Positions 1 through 8,413 of a stretch of DNA of 64,000 bases are shown here, piece by piece. This DNA comes from Bryobacterales bacterium (GTDB lineage: Bacteria; Acidobacteriota; Terriglobia; Bryobacterales; Bryobacteraceae), in contig JADJWL010000004.1 of assembly GCA_016716385.1 (NCBI GenBank), positions 372,001 through 436,000 on the forward strand, read 5' to 3'. Each line of letters opens with the position of its first letter. Within the stretch, counting starts at the first letter, position 1. Under the pieces are notes generated by a model. It worked only from the letters and a program-made list of their open reading frames with translations. It did not search any database and was not told the origin of the DNA. A program made the translations under genes and the position numbers.

Positions 1-534
1 GAGCACTTTGTCCCTGACCACGATCGGCGCCACCGTGAGCGAAAAGCCCTTGCGCCAGTCGGCGACCTCGGTTTCCCATTCGGCTTTGCCGGTCTTGGCG
101 TCGAGCGCGACGAGCGTGCCTTCGAAGTTTACTTTGAACAGCCGGTTACCCAGCACGGCGAAGCCGCGATTGACCGGCCCGCAGCAGCCCTGCACCTCTT
201 TCGGATAGCTCTTCGCGTAGTGCCAGATGCGCCGGCCGGTCAGCAGATCGAGTGCCCAGGCATGATTCCCGGGGCCGGTCACGTACATCAATCCGCCGAA
301 GACAAGCGGCGTCGATTCGTTCTTTCCCGGCACGCCAGTCTGGTGGATCCACTGCGGGACGAGCTTGCGGATGTTGCCCGTGTTGATCTCGCCGAGTTCG
401 CTATAGCGCCATGCGGCGTAGTCGCGCCCGTAGTGGAGCCAGGTTTCCGGATCCTGTTGCGCCCGCAGAAGCTGATCCGGGGTGATCTGGGCGGAAAGGG
501 TTCCGGCCACGAACAGGCAGGCAAGCAATCTCAT
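1..534 (-). CDS. PQQ-dependent (quinoprotein) alcohol dehydrogenase, N-terminal part
   Basis: This is the first 178 codons of a periplasmic quinoprotein dehydrogenase; the rest lies beyond the window edge. A Sec-type leader (residues 1-16, ending LSAQ) is followed by the family's early motif with YGRDYAAWRYS and propeller blades ending in LDLLTGRRIW and LDAKTGKAEW. Adjacent cysteines C117-C118 in GCCGPVNRG match the vicinal-disulfide motif that methanol-dehydrogenase-type enzymes place over PQQ. The ATG overlaps the stop of the diheme cytochrome gene upstream (ATGA), so the two are probably co-translated and the cytochrome is a likely electron acceptor. The substrate cannot be predicted. Confidence 0.88.
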   Translation of the reverse strand, partial: MRLLACLFVAGTLSAQITPDQLLRAQQDPETWLHYGRDYAAWRYSELGEINTGNIRKLVPQWIHQTGVPGKNESTPLVFGGLMYVTGPGNHAWALDLLTGRRIWHYAKSYPKEVQGCCGPVNRGFAVLGNRLFKVNFEGTLVALDAKTGKAEWETEVADWRKGFSLTVAPIVVRDKVL

Positions 535-1295
535 CGTCGCTCCTTCAGGCTGAAGTCCACCATGTAGGCCACCAGGTCTTCGACTTCTTTCTCACTGAGC
601 CTCTTGGCGTAATCGCGCGGCATGAGCGACCGGTCCTCGCGGACCAGGCTCTCGACCTCCTCGCGCAGGAACGAGTGAAAGGTTTCGCTCGAATCCATGA
701 GCGTGGCGGAGAAGGCATCGTAGCCCCGCTCGACGCCAACGATGGTCCGGCCGTCGTGCGTGCGGACACGAACGGTGCCGTAGCCGCGGGTCAGGTCGTT
801 GTCCGGCTCGACGATCGACTCGCGCAGGTACTTCAGGCTCCGCGAGCGCCCGGTCATCGTCAAATCCGGCCCCATGCGGCTGCCGCGCCTGCCCATCCGG
901 TGGCACCCGCCGCAGGCGCCTTTCCCCCAGAACACCCGTTCCCCCGCGGCCGCATCTCCGGAAAATCGTTCGGGTTCCTTCGGCGCGAGCGAGCGGACGT
1001 AGCTGACGAAGCGCCAGACGTTTTCCGGACCCTGGCCGAGATAGCCGTTCATCTCGGTGCCGGCGCTGCCCTCGGCGATGACCTTGAACAGCGCGGAATC
1101 GGTGTCTCCGACGCGGAACGTTCCGCGTGTGAGATCCGGGCCGCGTCCGCCCTGGGCGCGAATCCCATGACAGGCGCTGCAATAGATCCGATACATGCCG
1201 CGGCCCACCTCTGCGGCCGACGGATCCGAGGAGAACGGATTCTCCTGCCCCTGGGCCGCCAGCACCGCCAGCAGGCACACCGCGAACCGCGTCAT
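531..1295 (-). CDS. diheme cytochrome c with leader peptide
   Basis: A 254-residue exported cytochrome c. The start chosen at 1295 gives MTRFAVCLLAVLAAQGQ, a clean Sec leader; a start at 1331 would add 12 residues ahead of it. Two CXXCH sites are visible: C39-C42-H43 (YCSACHG) in a class I cytochrome fold, and C128-C131-H132 (CGGCHRMG) in a second domain. That second domain ends with SLMPRDYAKRLSEKEVEDL, like the putative heme-binding domains common in Planctomycetes and Acidobacteria. It lies just upstream of the PQQ dehydrogenase (ATGA overlap) and probably takes electrons from it in the periplasm. Confidence 0.88.
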   Translation of the reverse strand: MTRFAVCLLAVLAAQGQENPFSSDPSAAEVGRGMYRIYCSACHGIRAQGGRGPDLTRGTFRVGDTDSALFKVIAEGSAGTEMNGYLGQGPENVWRFVSYVRSLAPKEPERFSGDAAAGERVFWGKGACGGCHRMGRRGSRMGPDLTMTGRSRSLKYLRESIVEPDNDLTRGYGTVRVRTHDGRTIVGVERGYDAFSATLMDSSETFHSFLREEVESLVREDRSLMPRDYAKRLSEKEVEDLVAYMVDFSLKERR

Positions 1296-1390
1296 GCCCC
1301 GCAGAATACTCCCGGCACGGGCGGGTGTCAATCGCGGCCGGGGAATTGTCCCGGTACCTCAAGTGTGAGAAAATCCGACACTGGCACTCG

Positions 1391-2233
1391 ATGCAACTGG
1401 GACAGATCCGATTCGAAAAGACGGTGATCGCCGCCATTGTGGAAGGAGGCAAGGTGCGCCCGATCCCAGGTCACCGGCTGATCGACCTCATCCGCCGCGC
1501 CGAAGCCGAAGGTGTGACGCTCGCGAAGCTGGCGGGCGGCCTCGCCAGCCGTCTCGCGGAAGACGCGCGGTTGCTGCTGCCGATCGATCCGCCGGAAGTG
1601 TGGGCGTGCGGCTGCACCTATGAGATGTCCGCCAGCTTCCGCGACGCCGAGCACGGCACGCGGGAGGGCATGTACGCGTACGTTTATCGAGAACCCCGCC
1701 CCGAGATCTTCTTCAAGGGAACGGCGCGGGTGTGCGTCGGACCCGGCCAGCCCGTCGGCATCCGGCCGGACTCCAGGTTCACAGCGCCCGAACCGGAACT
1801 CGCCGTCGTGCTCGGCCGTGACGGCGCGATCCTCGGGTACACGCTCTGCAATGACGTCTCTGCCTGGGACATCGAGCGCGAGAACCCGCTCTACCTTCCC
1901 CAGTCCAAGATGTACGATGCCTGCTGCGCCCTGGGTCCGGTCATCGTTACGGCCGACGAGATCTCCGATCCCTACAATCTGCAGATGACGTGCACCATCA
2001 CGCGCGGGGACAGCCTGCTGTTCTCCGGGGAAGTTTCGACCTCGAAGCTGCACCGCAAGCTGGAAGAACTCGTCGAGTACTTGCGCCGCGGGAACCGCTT
2101 CCCGTCAGGCACTGTGCTCTCGACCGGCACCGGGATCATCGTCACCGAAGAGGCAGCGCTGGCCGAAGGTGACGTCGTGAGCATCACGATTCCCGAAATC
2201 GGGACCCTGTCCAATCCGGCCGCGATTGTCTGA
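1391..2233 (+). CDS. fumarylacetoacetate hydrolase (FAH) family protein
   Basis: A 280-residue cytoplasmic enzyme of the FAH superfamily, which hydrolyses or dehydrates 2-keto acids using a divalent metal. Visible family features are the acidic metal-binding PEPELAVVLG segment, YTLCNDVSAWDIER after it, and the C-terminal GDVVSITIPEIGTLSNP. The variant with FFKGTA and a long N-terminal region resembles 2-keto-3-deoxy-sugar-acid dehydratases more than true fumarylacetoacetase, so a sugar-acid role is possible but unproven. The ATG at 1391 (MQLGQIRF) is preferred over an upstream start at 1325, whose extra 22 residues look non-coding. Confidence 0.85.
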   Translation: MQLGQIRFEKTVIAAIVEGGKVRPIPGHRLIDLIRRAEAEGVTLAKLAGGLASRLAEDARLLLPIDPPEVWACGCTYEMSASFRDAEHGTREGMYAYVYREPRPEIFFKGTARVCVGPGQPVGIRPDSRFTAPEPELAVVLGRDGAILGYTLCNDVSAWDIERENPLYLPQSKMYDACCALGPVIVTADEISDPYNLQMTCTITRGDSLLFSGEVSTSKLHRKLEELVEYLRRGNRFPSGTVLSTGTGIIVTEEAALAEGDVVSITIPEIGTLSNPAAIV

Positions 2234-2256
2234 GCCGCCGCGATAAGATAGGGCCT

Positions 2257-2778
2257 ATGAGCCTGGCCGGGAAGAAAGTCGCAATCCTTGTTGATAACGT
2301 GTATCAGGAGATGGAGGTCTGGTACCCCCTCTTCCGCCTGATCGAAGCGGGTGCGCACGTGGTGACGGTCGGCGCCAGCGGAGGGACCACCTATACCAGT
2401 AAGCTCGGCTATCCGTGCAAGGCGGACACGTCGTACGACGCGGTCTCCGCGGCCGATTTCGACGGCGTCGTCGTGCCGGGCGGCTTCGCGCCCGACCACA
2501 TCCGCAGGCATCCGAAGGCGAATCAGTTCGTGCACGACGTCGACGCGGCCGGCAAGCTCGTGGCGGCCATCTGCCATGGCCCGTGGGTCCTCTGTTCGGC
2601 GCACATGCTGAAAGGCCGCAAGGCGACGAGTTTCTTCGCCATCAAGGACGATGTCGTCAACGCCGGCGCGGTCTGGGAGGATTCCGAGGTCGTCGTGGAC
2701 CGCAACCTGGTGACCTCGCGCAAGCCGGAAGACCTGCCGGCGTTCATGAAGGCCGTGATCGGGGTTCTCGCCGCATGA
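2257..2778 (+). CDS. DJ-1/PfpI family protein
   Basis: A 173-residue class I glutamine-amidotransferase-like protein. The nucleophile elbow is AICHGPW, with C106 followed by H107, and an acidic partner lies in YQEMEVWYP (E18/E20). These residues fit PfpI/YhbO-type hydrolases or deglycases. Its stop codon overlaps the start of the PQQ dehydrogenase at 2775 (ATGATG), so the two are translationally coupled. A -10-like TAAGAT lies only seven bases before the ATG. Exact activity (protease, chaperone or glyoxal-adduct deglycase) cannot be read from sequence. Confidence 0.88.
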   Translation: MSLAGKKVAILVDNVYQEMEVWYPLFRLIEAGAHVVTVGASGGTTYTSKLGYPCKADTSYDAVSAADFDGVVVPGGFAPDHIRRHPKANQFVHDVDAAGKLVAAICHGPWVLCSAHMLKGRKATSFFAIKDDVVNAGAVWEDSEVVVDRNLVTSRKPEDLPAFMKAVIGVLAA

Positions 2779-4406
2779 TGCGCGCCGGACTCCTGCTCGT
2801 CCTGGCGGCGGCGCTCTGCGCTCAGGACGGCGCCACGCACAAGGATTGGCCGCATTACGGCGGCACCTATCAATTCTGGCGCTACTCCGCGCTCGAGCAG
2901 GTGAACCGGTCGAACGTGAAGCGACTCGTGGCCAAGTGGTCGTTCCAGACGGGCGAGTCCGACGAAGGCCTTCAGGCGACGCCGATCGTGATCGACGGCG
3001 TGATGTACATCTCAACGTCCTGGAACCGTGTGTTCGCCATCGACGCGGCGACCGGACGGGAGATTTGGGCCTACTATTATCAGAATCCCAAGACAATCGG
3101 CGTGATCTACAGCCCGTGGAATCGCGGCGTGGCCGTGGGCGCCGGACGCGTGTTCATGGGAACGCTGGACAACCACGTGGTCGCGCTCGACCAGAAGACC
3201 GGGCGCGAGGTGTGGAAAGTGGAAGTCCAGCCGCTCGCGCAGTGCGGCTGCAACATCACCGGCGCTCCGCTGGTGGTCAAGGACAAAGTGATCGTCGGCG
3301 TCACCGGCGGCGACTCCGCGCATCGCGGGTACCTCACCGCCTACAACGTCCGCACCGGACGCCTGGCGTGGAAGTTCTATACGATTCCCGGACCGGGCGA
3401 ACCCGGTCACGAAACCTGGCAGGGCGATAGTTGGAAGTACGGCGGCGGCGCCACCTGGATGACCGGGTCGTACGACCCCGAACTGAACCATGTCTACTGG
3501 GCCGTCGGCAATCCGGCGGCGGACTTTTACGGGGGATCGCGCAAGGGCGACAACCTCTATACGGATTCGATCGTTGCGCTCGACGCCGACACAGGCAAGT
3601 TGAAGTGGTATCACCAGCAGGTTCCGCACGATGTCTGGGACTGGGATACCGCCTACGAACCCGTCCTGCTCGATCTGCGCGTGAACGGCAAGCCGCGCAA
3701 GCTGCTGCTCAACGTGAATAAGGGCGGATACGTGTTCGTGGTGGACCGCACAAACGGAGAGTTCGTCAGCGCCTGGCCGCTTGTGAAGAACCTGAACTGG
3801 ATCACGGGCATCGACAGCAAGGGCAACCTGCTGGGACGCAACGAGCCCAAAGTCGGTGTCCCCACCACGATTTGTCCCGCCATTGGCGGCGGGCGCAGTT
3901 GGAACCAGGGGGCCTGGTCGCCGCGGACGGGTTTGTACTACACGACCGGCATCGAGTGGTGCCAGGAAGTGATCGCCCAGAAGGAAGAGCCGCGCGAAGG
4001 CAGGGAGTTCTTCGGCGGTACATTCAAGCTGAAGCAGACCCCGGACAAGGATGCGCACAGCCATCTTGGCGCCTACGATCCGCTCACCGGGAAGCGGAAA
4101 TGGCTCTACCGCTCGAAGTATCCGCTTCTGGCATCGCAACTGGCAACCGCGGGCGACCTGATCTTCACGGGCGACCCCGAAGGGAACTTCTTCGCGCTCG
4201 ACGCCAGGAGCGGCGAGAAGCTGTGGAACTTTCAGACCGGCTCCGGGCACCGGGGCTCAGCCGTGAGCTACGAGGTCAACGGGCAGCAGTACATCGCGAC
4301 GCCCTCGGGCTGGGGGTCGGCGGTCGCGGGGCTGATGGGCCAGTTGTGGCCGGAGGCCGAACGCTTCCGCAAGGGCTCGACGATCTTCGTTTTCGGGTTA
4401 CCGTGA
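2775..4406 (+). CDS. PQQ-dependent (quinoprotein) dehydrogenase, variant without vicinal cysteines
   Basis: A 543-residue periplasmic quinoprotein with a Sec leader (MMRAGLLLVLAAALCAQ). Beta-propeller repeats with the W-docking pattern recur (IDAATGREIW, LDQKTGREVW, YNVRTGRLAW, LDADTGKLKW). HDVWDWD carries the likely catalytic aspartate. At the position where the neighbouring enzyme has adjacent cysteines, this one reads IYSPWNRG, so the PQQ-covering disulfide is absent. Starts at 2775 or 2778 are both possible. The following cytochrome gene begins one base after this stop, making a dehydrogenase/electron-acceptor couple likely. Substrate unknown. Confidence 0.9.
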   Translation: MMRAGLLLVLAAALCAQDGATHKDWPHYGGTYQFWRYSALEQVNRSNVKRLVAKWSFQTGESDEGLQATPIVIDGVMYISTSWNRVFAIDAATGREIWAYYYQNPKTIGVIYSPWNRGVAVGAGRVFMGTLDNHVVALDQKTGREVWKVEVQPLAQCGCNITGAPLVVKDKVIVGVTGGDSAHRGYLTAYNVRTGRLAWKFYTIPGPGEPGHETWQGDSWKYGGGATWMTGSYDPELNHVYWAVGNPAADFYGGSRKGDNLYTDSIVALDADTGKLKWYHQQVPHDVWDWDTAYEPVLLDLRVNGKPRKLLLNVNKGGYVFVVDRTNGEFVSAWPLVKNLNWITGIDSKGNLLGRNEPKVGVPTTICPAIGGGRSWNQGAWSPRTGLYYTTGIEWCQEVIAQKEEPREGREFFGGTFKLKQTPDKDAHSHLGAYDPLTGKRKWLYRSKYPLLASQLATAGDLIFTGDPEGNFFALDARSGEKLWNFQTGSGHRGSAVSYEVNGQQYIATPSGWGSAVAGLMGQLWPEAERFRKGSTIFVFGLP

Positions 4407-4407
4407 C

Positions 4408-5109
4408 ATGTTGGAACTGATTCTGCTGATGCAGGCGGCCGTAGCGGACCCGCAAGTCCTGGCGCGGGGCGAGAAGCTCTTTGCGCAAAGCTGCTCGGTC
4501 GGTTATTGCCATGGCGTCGCCGGAGCGGCCGCCCGGGGGCCGAGACTGGCCGGGCGCACGTTTACACGCGAGTACCTGGTGGAAGTGACCCGCGACGGCA
4601 TCCCGCGCTCCGCCATGCCCGGTTGGAAGGGACGTATGAGCGAGGCCGACATCCACGCGGTCGTGGAATACGTCGCCTCGCTGGGGACCGTCACAGGAGA
4701 CGCGGGTCCGGCGGCGGCGCCGGCGGGGGAGACAGAAGATCTGACCCACGAACGCAACCGCTTCCTCGAATCCTGCGGCATTTGCCACGCTGGACGCGGC
4801 GTCGGGAAAGCTGTGGGTCCGGAACTCTCCGGACGGACCGAGGCGGAGATTCGCGCGGGGCTGGTGGCGCGCCGCCCGGCGCTCGTCAAGAGGCTGGAGT
4901 TGGCTTCTGGCGAGTCGTTCCCCGCGGTCACTGGTTCCGACGACGGGGACTGGGTTCAGGTGTTTGACCTGTCGGTCGCGCCGCCCGTCCTGTTGACGCT
5001 CCCGCGAAGCGAAATCCGGCAATGGAAGGATCACAACGAATGGCAGCACCCGCAACTGGCGCACGACGCGCCCCTCGCCTCCATCGCGCGTTATTTGTCG
5101 GCGCGCTGA
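4408..5109 (+). CDS. diheme cytochrome c with one CX4CH site
   Basis: A 233-residue c-type cytochrome with a short hydrophobic N-terminus. The first heme site is C29-SVGY-C34-H35, a CX4CH spacing rather than CX2CH; the second is C123-GI-C126-H127. The first domain otherwise looks like a class I cytochrome, with PRSAMPGWKGRMSEADIHAVVEYV as the distal Met region. The gene begins one base after the quinoprotein stop and its end overlaps the esterase start, so it sits inside a tight operon. Probable role: periplasmic electron acceptor for the quinoprotein. Confidence 0.85.
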   Translation: MLELILLMQAAVADPQVLARGEKLFAQSCSVGYCHGVAGAAARGPRLAGRTFTREYLVEVTRDGIPRSAMPGWKGRMSEADIHAVVEYVASLGTVTGDAGPAAAPAGETEDLTHERNRFLESCGICHAGRGVGKAVGPELSGRTEAEIRAGLVARRPALVKRLELASGESFPAVTGSDDGDWVQVFDLSVAPPVLLTLPRSEIRQWKDHNEWQHPQLAHDAPLASIARYLSAR

Positions 5110-6842
5110 CGACCGCGCTCTGCTGGGGACAGACCCCGCCCGCGGAAGACGTCCGCAACCGCGAGACGCCGCATACCGATACGCGTTTCCAGCCGCGCGT
5201 GTACAAAACTCTGGCCGAATGGGAGGCACGCGCCGCCGCGTTGCGGAAGCAGATTCTGTCCGCGGCCGGGCTCCTGCCGATGCCCGAGAAGACGCCGCTG
5301 CGCCCCCAGGTCTTCGGCCGCATCGCGTATCCCGACTATTCCATTGAGAAGGTCCTGCTTGAGACGATGCCCGGCTACTACCTGGGCGGCAACCTCTACC
5401 GCCCGGTGGGACGCGAGGGTCGTCGTCCGGCGATCCTTACGCCACACGGCCATTGGACCTACGGGCGCATTGAGAATGTCCCGCTCGGCTCCATTCCCGC
5501 GCGCGCGATCAACATGGCCCGCCAGGGGTACGTGGTCTTTGCCTACGACATGGTTGGGTACAACGACACCGTCCAGACGCCGCATGTGTTCGGCGGCCCC
5601 CGCGAGCAGTTGTGGGCGTTCGGACCACTCGGCCTGCAACTGTGGAATTCGATTCGTGCGGCCGACTTCCTCGAATCACTGCCGGATGTGGATCCGGCGC
5701 GGCTGGCAATGACCGGCGCGTCCGGCGGCGGCACGCAGACCTTTCTGCTCACCGCGATCGATCCGCGCATTCAGGCGGCGGCGCCGGTGAACATGGTCTC
5801 GGCGATCATGCAGGGCGGGTCTCCTTGCGAGAACGCGCCGAACCTGCGCATCGGGACCTACAACGTGGAGATCGCCGCCCTCGCCGCTCCGCGTCCACTG
5901 TTGATGGTGTCTGCAACCGGCGACTGGACGCGCAATACGCCGCGCGAGGAGTTTCCCGCGGTTCAGGCGATCTACCAACTCTACGGCAAGGCCGCTGAGG
6001 TCGAGACCCAGCAGGTCGATGCGCCGCACAACTACAATCGCGAGAGCCGGGAGCACGTCTACAAGTTCTTTGCGCGCAAGGTGCTGGGCGCGTCCGACGC
6101 ATCCGGTTATGAAGAGAAGGGCTACCGGGTCGAGAAACTGCAGGACATGCTGGCGCTCCATGGCCGATCGTTGCCTCCTGGGGCCCTGACGTACCAACAG
6201 ATCGTGGCGCAATGGATCGCAGCCGCGGCGTGGCAGACCCGCACAACCACCGACGCCGCCCAGTTGGAAGAACGCCTGCGCGTCGCCATCGGCGCGGAAT
6301 GGCCCACCAGTGTGGTTCACAGCCAGCAGGGCGAGGCCGTTGTCCTCGGACGCGAGGGCGTGGGTGACCGTGTTCCGGGCCTGTGGTTCCCCGGAAAGGG
6401 GGAGGCGCTGCTGGCGGTGCACCCGGATGGGGCCTCCGCCGCCCGGAATCTGGACAGGGTGAAGGAGTGGCGCGCGGCGGGACGCCCCGTCCTGCTGATC
6501 GACGCGTTCCAGACCGGCTCGGCGGTCGCGCCCAGGAATCGGGATACACGCTACTTCCTGACGTTCAACCGCAGCGACGACGCCAACCGGGCGCAGGACA
6601 TCGTCACAGCCATGGCTTGGCTAGTCCAGCAGGGGCACCAGAAGCCGCGCCTCACCGGGACGGGTAGGGCGGCTGTCTGGAGTACGTTCGCCGCAGCGGT
6701 CGCCGGCCGGCCGGTCACTTTGGACGCCGATCTTTCGGGTTTCCAGGGCGAGGACCAGGATTTCGTCGAACAATTCTTTGTCCCTGGTATTCAGCGCGCA
6801 GGAGGTCTGATAGGCGCCCGGCGGGTTCTGGCGGCGCGGTGA
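5040..6842 (+). CDS. secreted alpha/beta hydrolase, acetyl-xylan-esterase-like
   Basis: A 600-residue exported hydrolase. After a leader ending TTALCWGQ comes an alpha/beta-hydrolase core: PAILTPHGHW (oxyanion region), YDMVGYND, and the nucleophile elbow MTGASGGGTQTF with Ser228. DAPHNYN probably supplies the catalytic His. The C-terminal third (from about residue 370) forms a second hydrolase-like half. The start is uncertain: 5022 and 5040 both lie inside the end of the cytochrome gene, and 5040 gives the shorter overlap. Similar proteins are called acetyl-xylan esterases or uncharacterised hydrolases; substrate is inference only. Confidence 0.75.
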   Translation: MAAPATGARRAPRLHRALFVGALTTALCWGQTPPAEDVRNRETPHTDTRFQPRVYKTLAEWEARAAALRKQILSAAGLLPMPEKTPLRPQVFGRIAYPDYSIEKVLLETMPGYYLGGNLYRPVGREGRRPAILTPHGHWTYGRIENVPLGSIPARAINMARQGYVVFAYDMVGYNDTVQTPHVFGGPREQLWAFGPLGLQLWNSIRAADFLESLPDVDPARLAMTGASGGGTQTFLLTAIDPRIQAAAPVNMVSAIMQGGSPCENAPNLRIGTYNVEIAALAAPRPLLMVSATGDWTRNTPREEFPAVQAIYQLYGKAAEVETQQVDAPHNYNRESREHVYKFFARKVLGASDASGYEEKGYRVEKLQDMLALHGRSLPPGALTYQQIVAQWIAAAAWQTRTTTDAAQLEERLRVAIGAEWPTSVVHSQQGEAVVLGREGVGDRVPGLWFPGKGEALLAVHPDGASAARNLDRVKEWRAAGRPVLLIDAFQTGSAVAPRNRDTRYFLTFNRSDDANRAQDIVTAMAWLVQQGHQKPRLTGTGRAAVWSTFAAAVAGRPVTLDADLSGFQGEDQDFVEQFFVPGIQRAGGLIGARRVLAAR

Positions 6843-7222
6843 TGCTGTCCTGGTTCCGCCGTAGGCCTCCGGCGCCACTTACCGGCGCTCCTGCCATCCG
6901 GCGCCAGAAAACCTATTCGGCAGCCAGCGGGTATGTGTATCAGTATTATTACGAAGGGCAGCGCCGCCTGGACGACGGTCAGGAGTTTGTCTTTGATGTC
7001 TCGGCGGACCGCAAGACCTCGTTTCCAGTCTCGGTCAACCTCCCGGACTCGGCAGCGCAGGCCAACAACAGGGTCCTGGGCTCCACCGAACGGTACGCGG
7101 TGGCGAAGATGGCGCTGTTTGCGGCCTTTGATGAACGCGAGACGCCGGCCGCGATGGTGTCGCAGGTTGTCGTCGGTCCGGCGGACGTGGTGCGTATCCT
7201 GGCCGAGCTGGGGTTGGATTAG
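6842..7222 (+). CDS. hypothetical protein, 126 aa
   Basis: I do not recognise a family. The protein is soluble and begins basic (MLSWFRRRPP). It continues with an aromatic patch, YVYQYYYEGQ, and a central acidic segment (RRLDDGQEFVFDVSADRKT). It has no leader, membrane segment or cysteine pair. The ATG overlaps the esterase stop (GTGATG), indicating translational coupling to that operon; the GTG at 6839 is an alternative start. The segment after residue 50 reads like a compact alpha/beta domain. Coding is supported by the coupled start and the lack of a competing frame. Confidence 0.65.
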   Translation: MLSWFRRRPPAPLTGAPAIRRQKTYSAASGYVYQYYYEGQRRLDDGQEFVFDVSADRKTSFPVSVNLPDSAAQANNRVLGSTERYAVAKMALFAAFDERETPAAMVSQVVVGPADVVRILAELGLD

Positions 7223-7298
7223 GGTGTTCCCGATGGCCCGTACTTTCGTACTAGCAACGGTTAAGGCATTGAATCTACACATTTCGGGCAATTTGTTC

Positions 7299-7327
7299 TT
7301 GACTGGCGTTCCCGAGGTGAGTAGCAT
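7299..7327 (+). promoter_or_regulatory. sigma-70-type promoter for the PEP-CTERM gene
   Basis: TTGACT and TAGCAT are separated by 17 bases, close to consensus -35 and -10 boxes. Transcription would start near 7334, giving a leader of about 40 bases that includes the Shine-Dalgarno GGAGGAG before the GTG at 7373. Confidence 0.6.
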
Positions 7328-7372
7328 ACAAAGGAGGGCGAAGGCGGTTCTGGCTTCGTGCGGAGGAGAGTC

Positions 7373-8161
7373 GTGAATCAGTCATGGCGGAATAGTCTAT
7401 TTCGGGCGCTCAGTATCGCTACGATTGCGATCGCAGTTGGCACGTCGGCGCCCGCCAGTCAGATCCTGGGAACGGCGAACGTCGATGCTTCGATGAACCT
7501 GTTCCTGTCGGGGCAGCCCGACAATACCGCTGGGGGGTTGACCGGGCCGGGCATTCTGCCAGTCGTCATTGACGTACCCCTCGGGGCGATCTTCGTGACG
7601 TTCGATGGGACTCAGCTGACCGACCTGACGTGTTGCGACACGGCGATCCCGCCCCTGACGAACGACGCCAATGGCCGCAGCCTGTCGGACTTCAACATCT
7701 TCGGAACCAATATCCAGTCGTTCAACGGCATCAGCGGGATCATCTTCAATGACCGCGTCATGTTTCTTGCCGGGGTGTTCCTGGACGACAATACCCCTGC
7801 GACAGGTCCGGGCGGGCCAGCCCGCCTCACCGATGCGAACTTTCCCGAGGGCCCGGGATTCAATCTCTGGCCTCAGTTGGGACAGTCCTTTTTTGTTGGC
7901 GACGGGCTGAATGCAGCTAACGATCCTTTCCGGTATATTGTGCCGACCGGTGCGACGCGCCTTTTCCTGGGCTTCCTGGATGGCGCTGGCTTCGGTTGTT
8001 GGGACAGTTGCGCGGGTGATGGCGTAGCCCCCGGGGTCTATGACGACAACGCTGGTTCGGGTCCCGTGGACTACGCGTTCACGATGGTTCCGGAGCCGTC
8101 GACCTGGGTTCTCTTCTCGCTTGGCTTGGCGGGTGTGGCCGTCCGCAGGTTCCGCCGGTAG
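7373..8161 (+). CDS. PEP-CTERM sorting-domain protein
   Basis: A 262-residue exported protein of otherwise unknown function. The C-terminus has all parts of a PEP-CTERM tag: VPEP, a hydrophobic helix (WVLFSLGLAGVAV) and a basic tail RRFRR. Such tags direct sorting by an exosortase and are typical of biofilm or matrix surface proteins. The N-terminus holds a Sec leader (IATIAIAVGTSAPAS). The GTG at 7373 is preferred because GGAGGAG sits just upstream; a GTG at 7358 would overlap that site. The body is Gly/Asp/Asn rich. It is monocistronic, with its own promoter and a downstream hairpin. Confidence 0.85.
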   Translation: MNQSWRNSLFRALSIATIAIAVGTSAPASQILGTANVDASMNLFLSGQPDNTAGGLTGPGILPVVIDVPLGAIFVTFDGTQLTDLTCCDTAIPPLTNDANGRSLSDFNIFGTNIQSFNGISGIIFNDRVMFLAGVFLDDNTPATGPGGPARLTDANFPEGPGFNLWPQLGQSFFVGDGLNAANDPFRYIVPTGATRLFLGFLDGAGFGCWDSCAGDGVAPGVYDDNAGSGPVDYAFTMVPEPSTWVLFSLGLAGVAVRRFRR

Positions 8162-8363
8162 TCCATTTCAAGCAGGACCATAGGCGATTTCCCAAGGGCA
8201 ATCAGGCAATTTCCCTACTGGCGGTCATACAACCTCGCCTTTAGCATAGGGTTGATGTCGCGCTGCTCCCGCAAGTCGTTCCGCCTGCAACCTACCAGGT
8301 AGCACTCAAGCTAACCCAGCCAGGAAACTGTCCCAAGGAACCCAGCGGCGTGGTAATCCGAAC

Positions 8364-8396
8364 AGGACCGGGAGATGCGATGCCTCGCCCGGTCCT
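8364..8396. terminator. hairpin between convergent genes
   Basis: A perfect 9-bp inverted repeat (AGGACCGGG ... CCCGGTCCT) with a 15-base loop lies in the 250-base gap between the PEP-CTERM gene and the radical SAM gene. It lacks a strong T-run, so it is a candidate bidirectional terminator rather than a textbook one. The rest of the gap shows no gene. Confidence 0.45.
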
Positions 8397-8413
8397 ACTT
8401 CGGCTGATCGACG

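Noticed and set aside
2415..2774. N-terminal extension of the quinoprotein gene back to 2415
   Set aside because: It overlaps most of the DJ-1/PfpI gene in another frame and would bury the leader peptide that starts at 2775.
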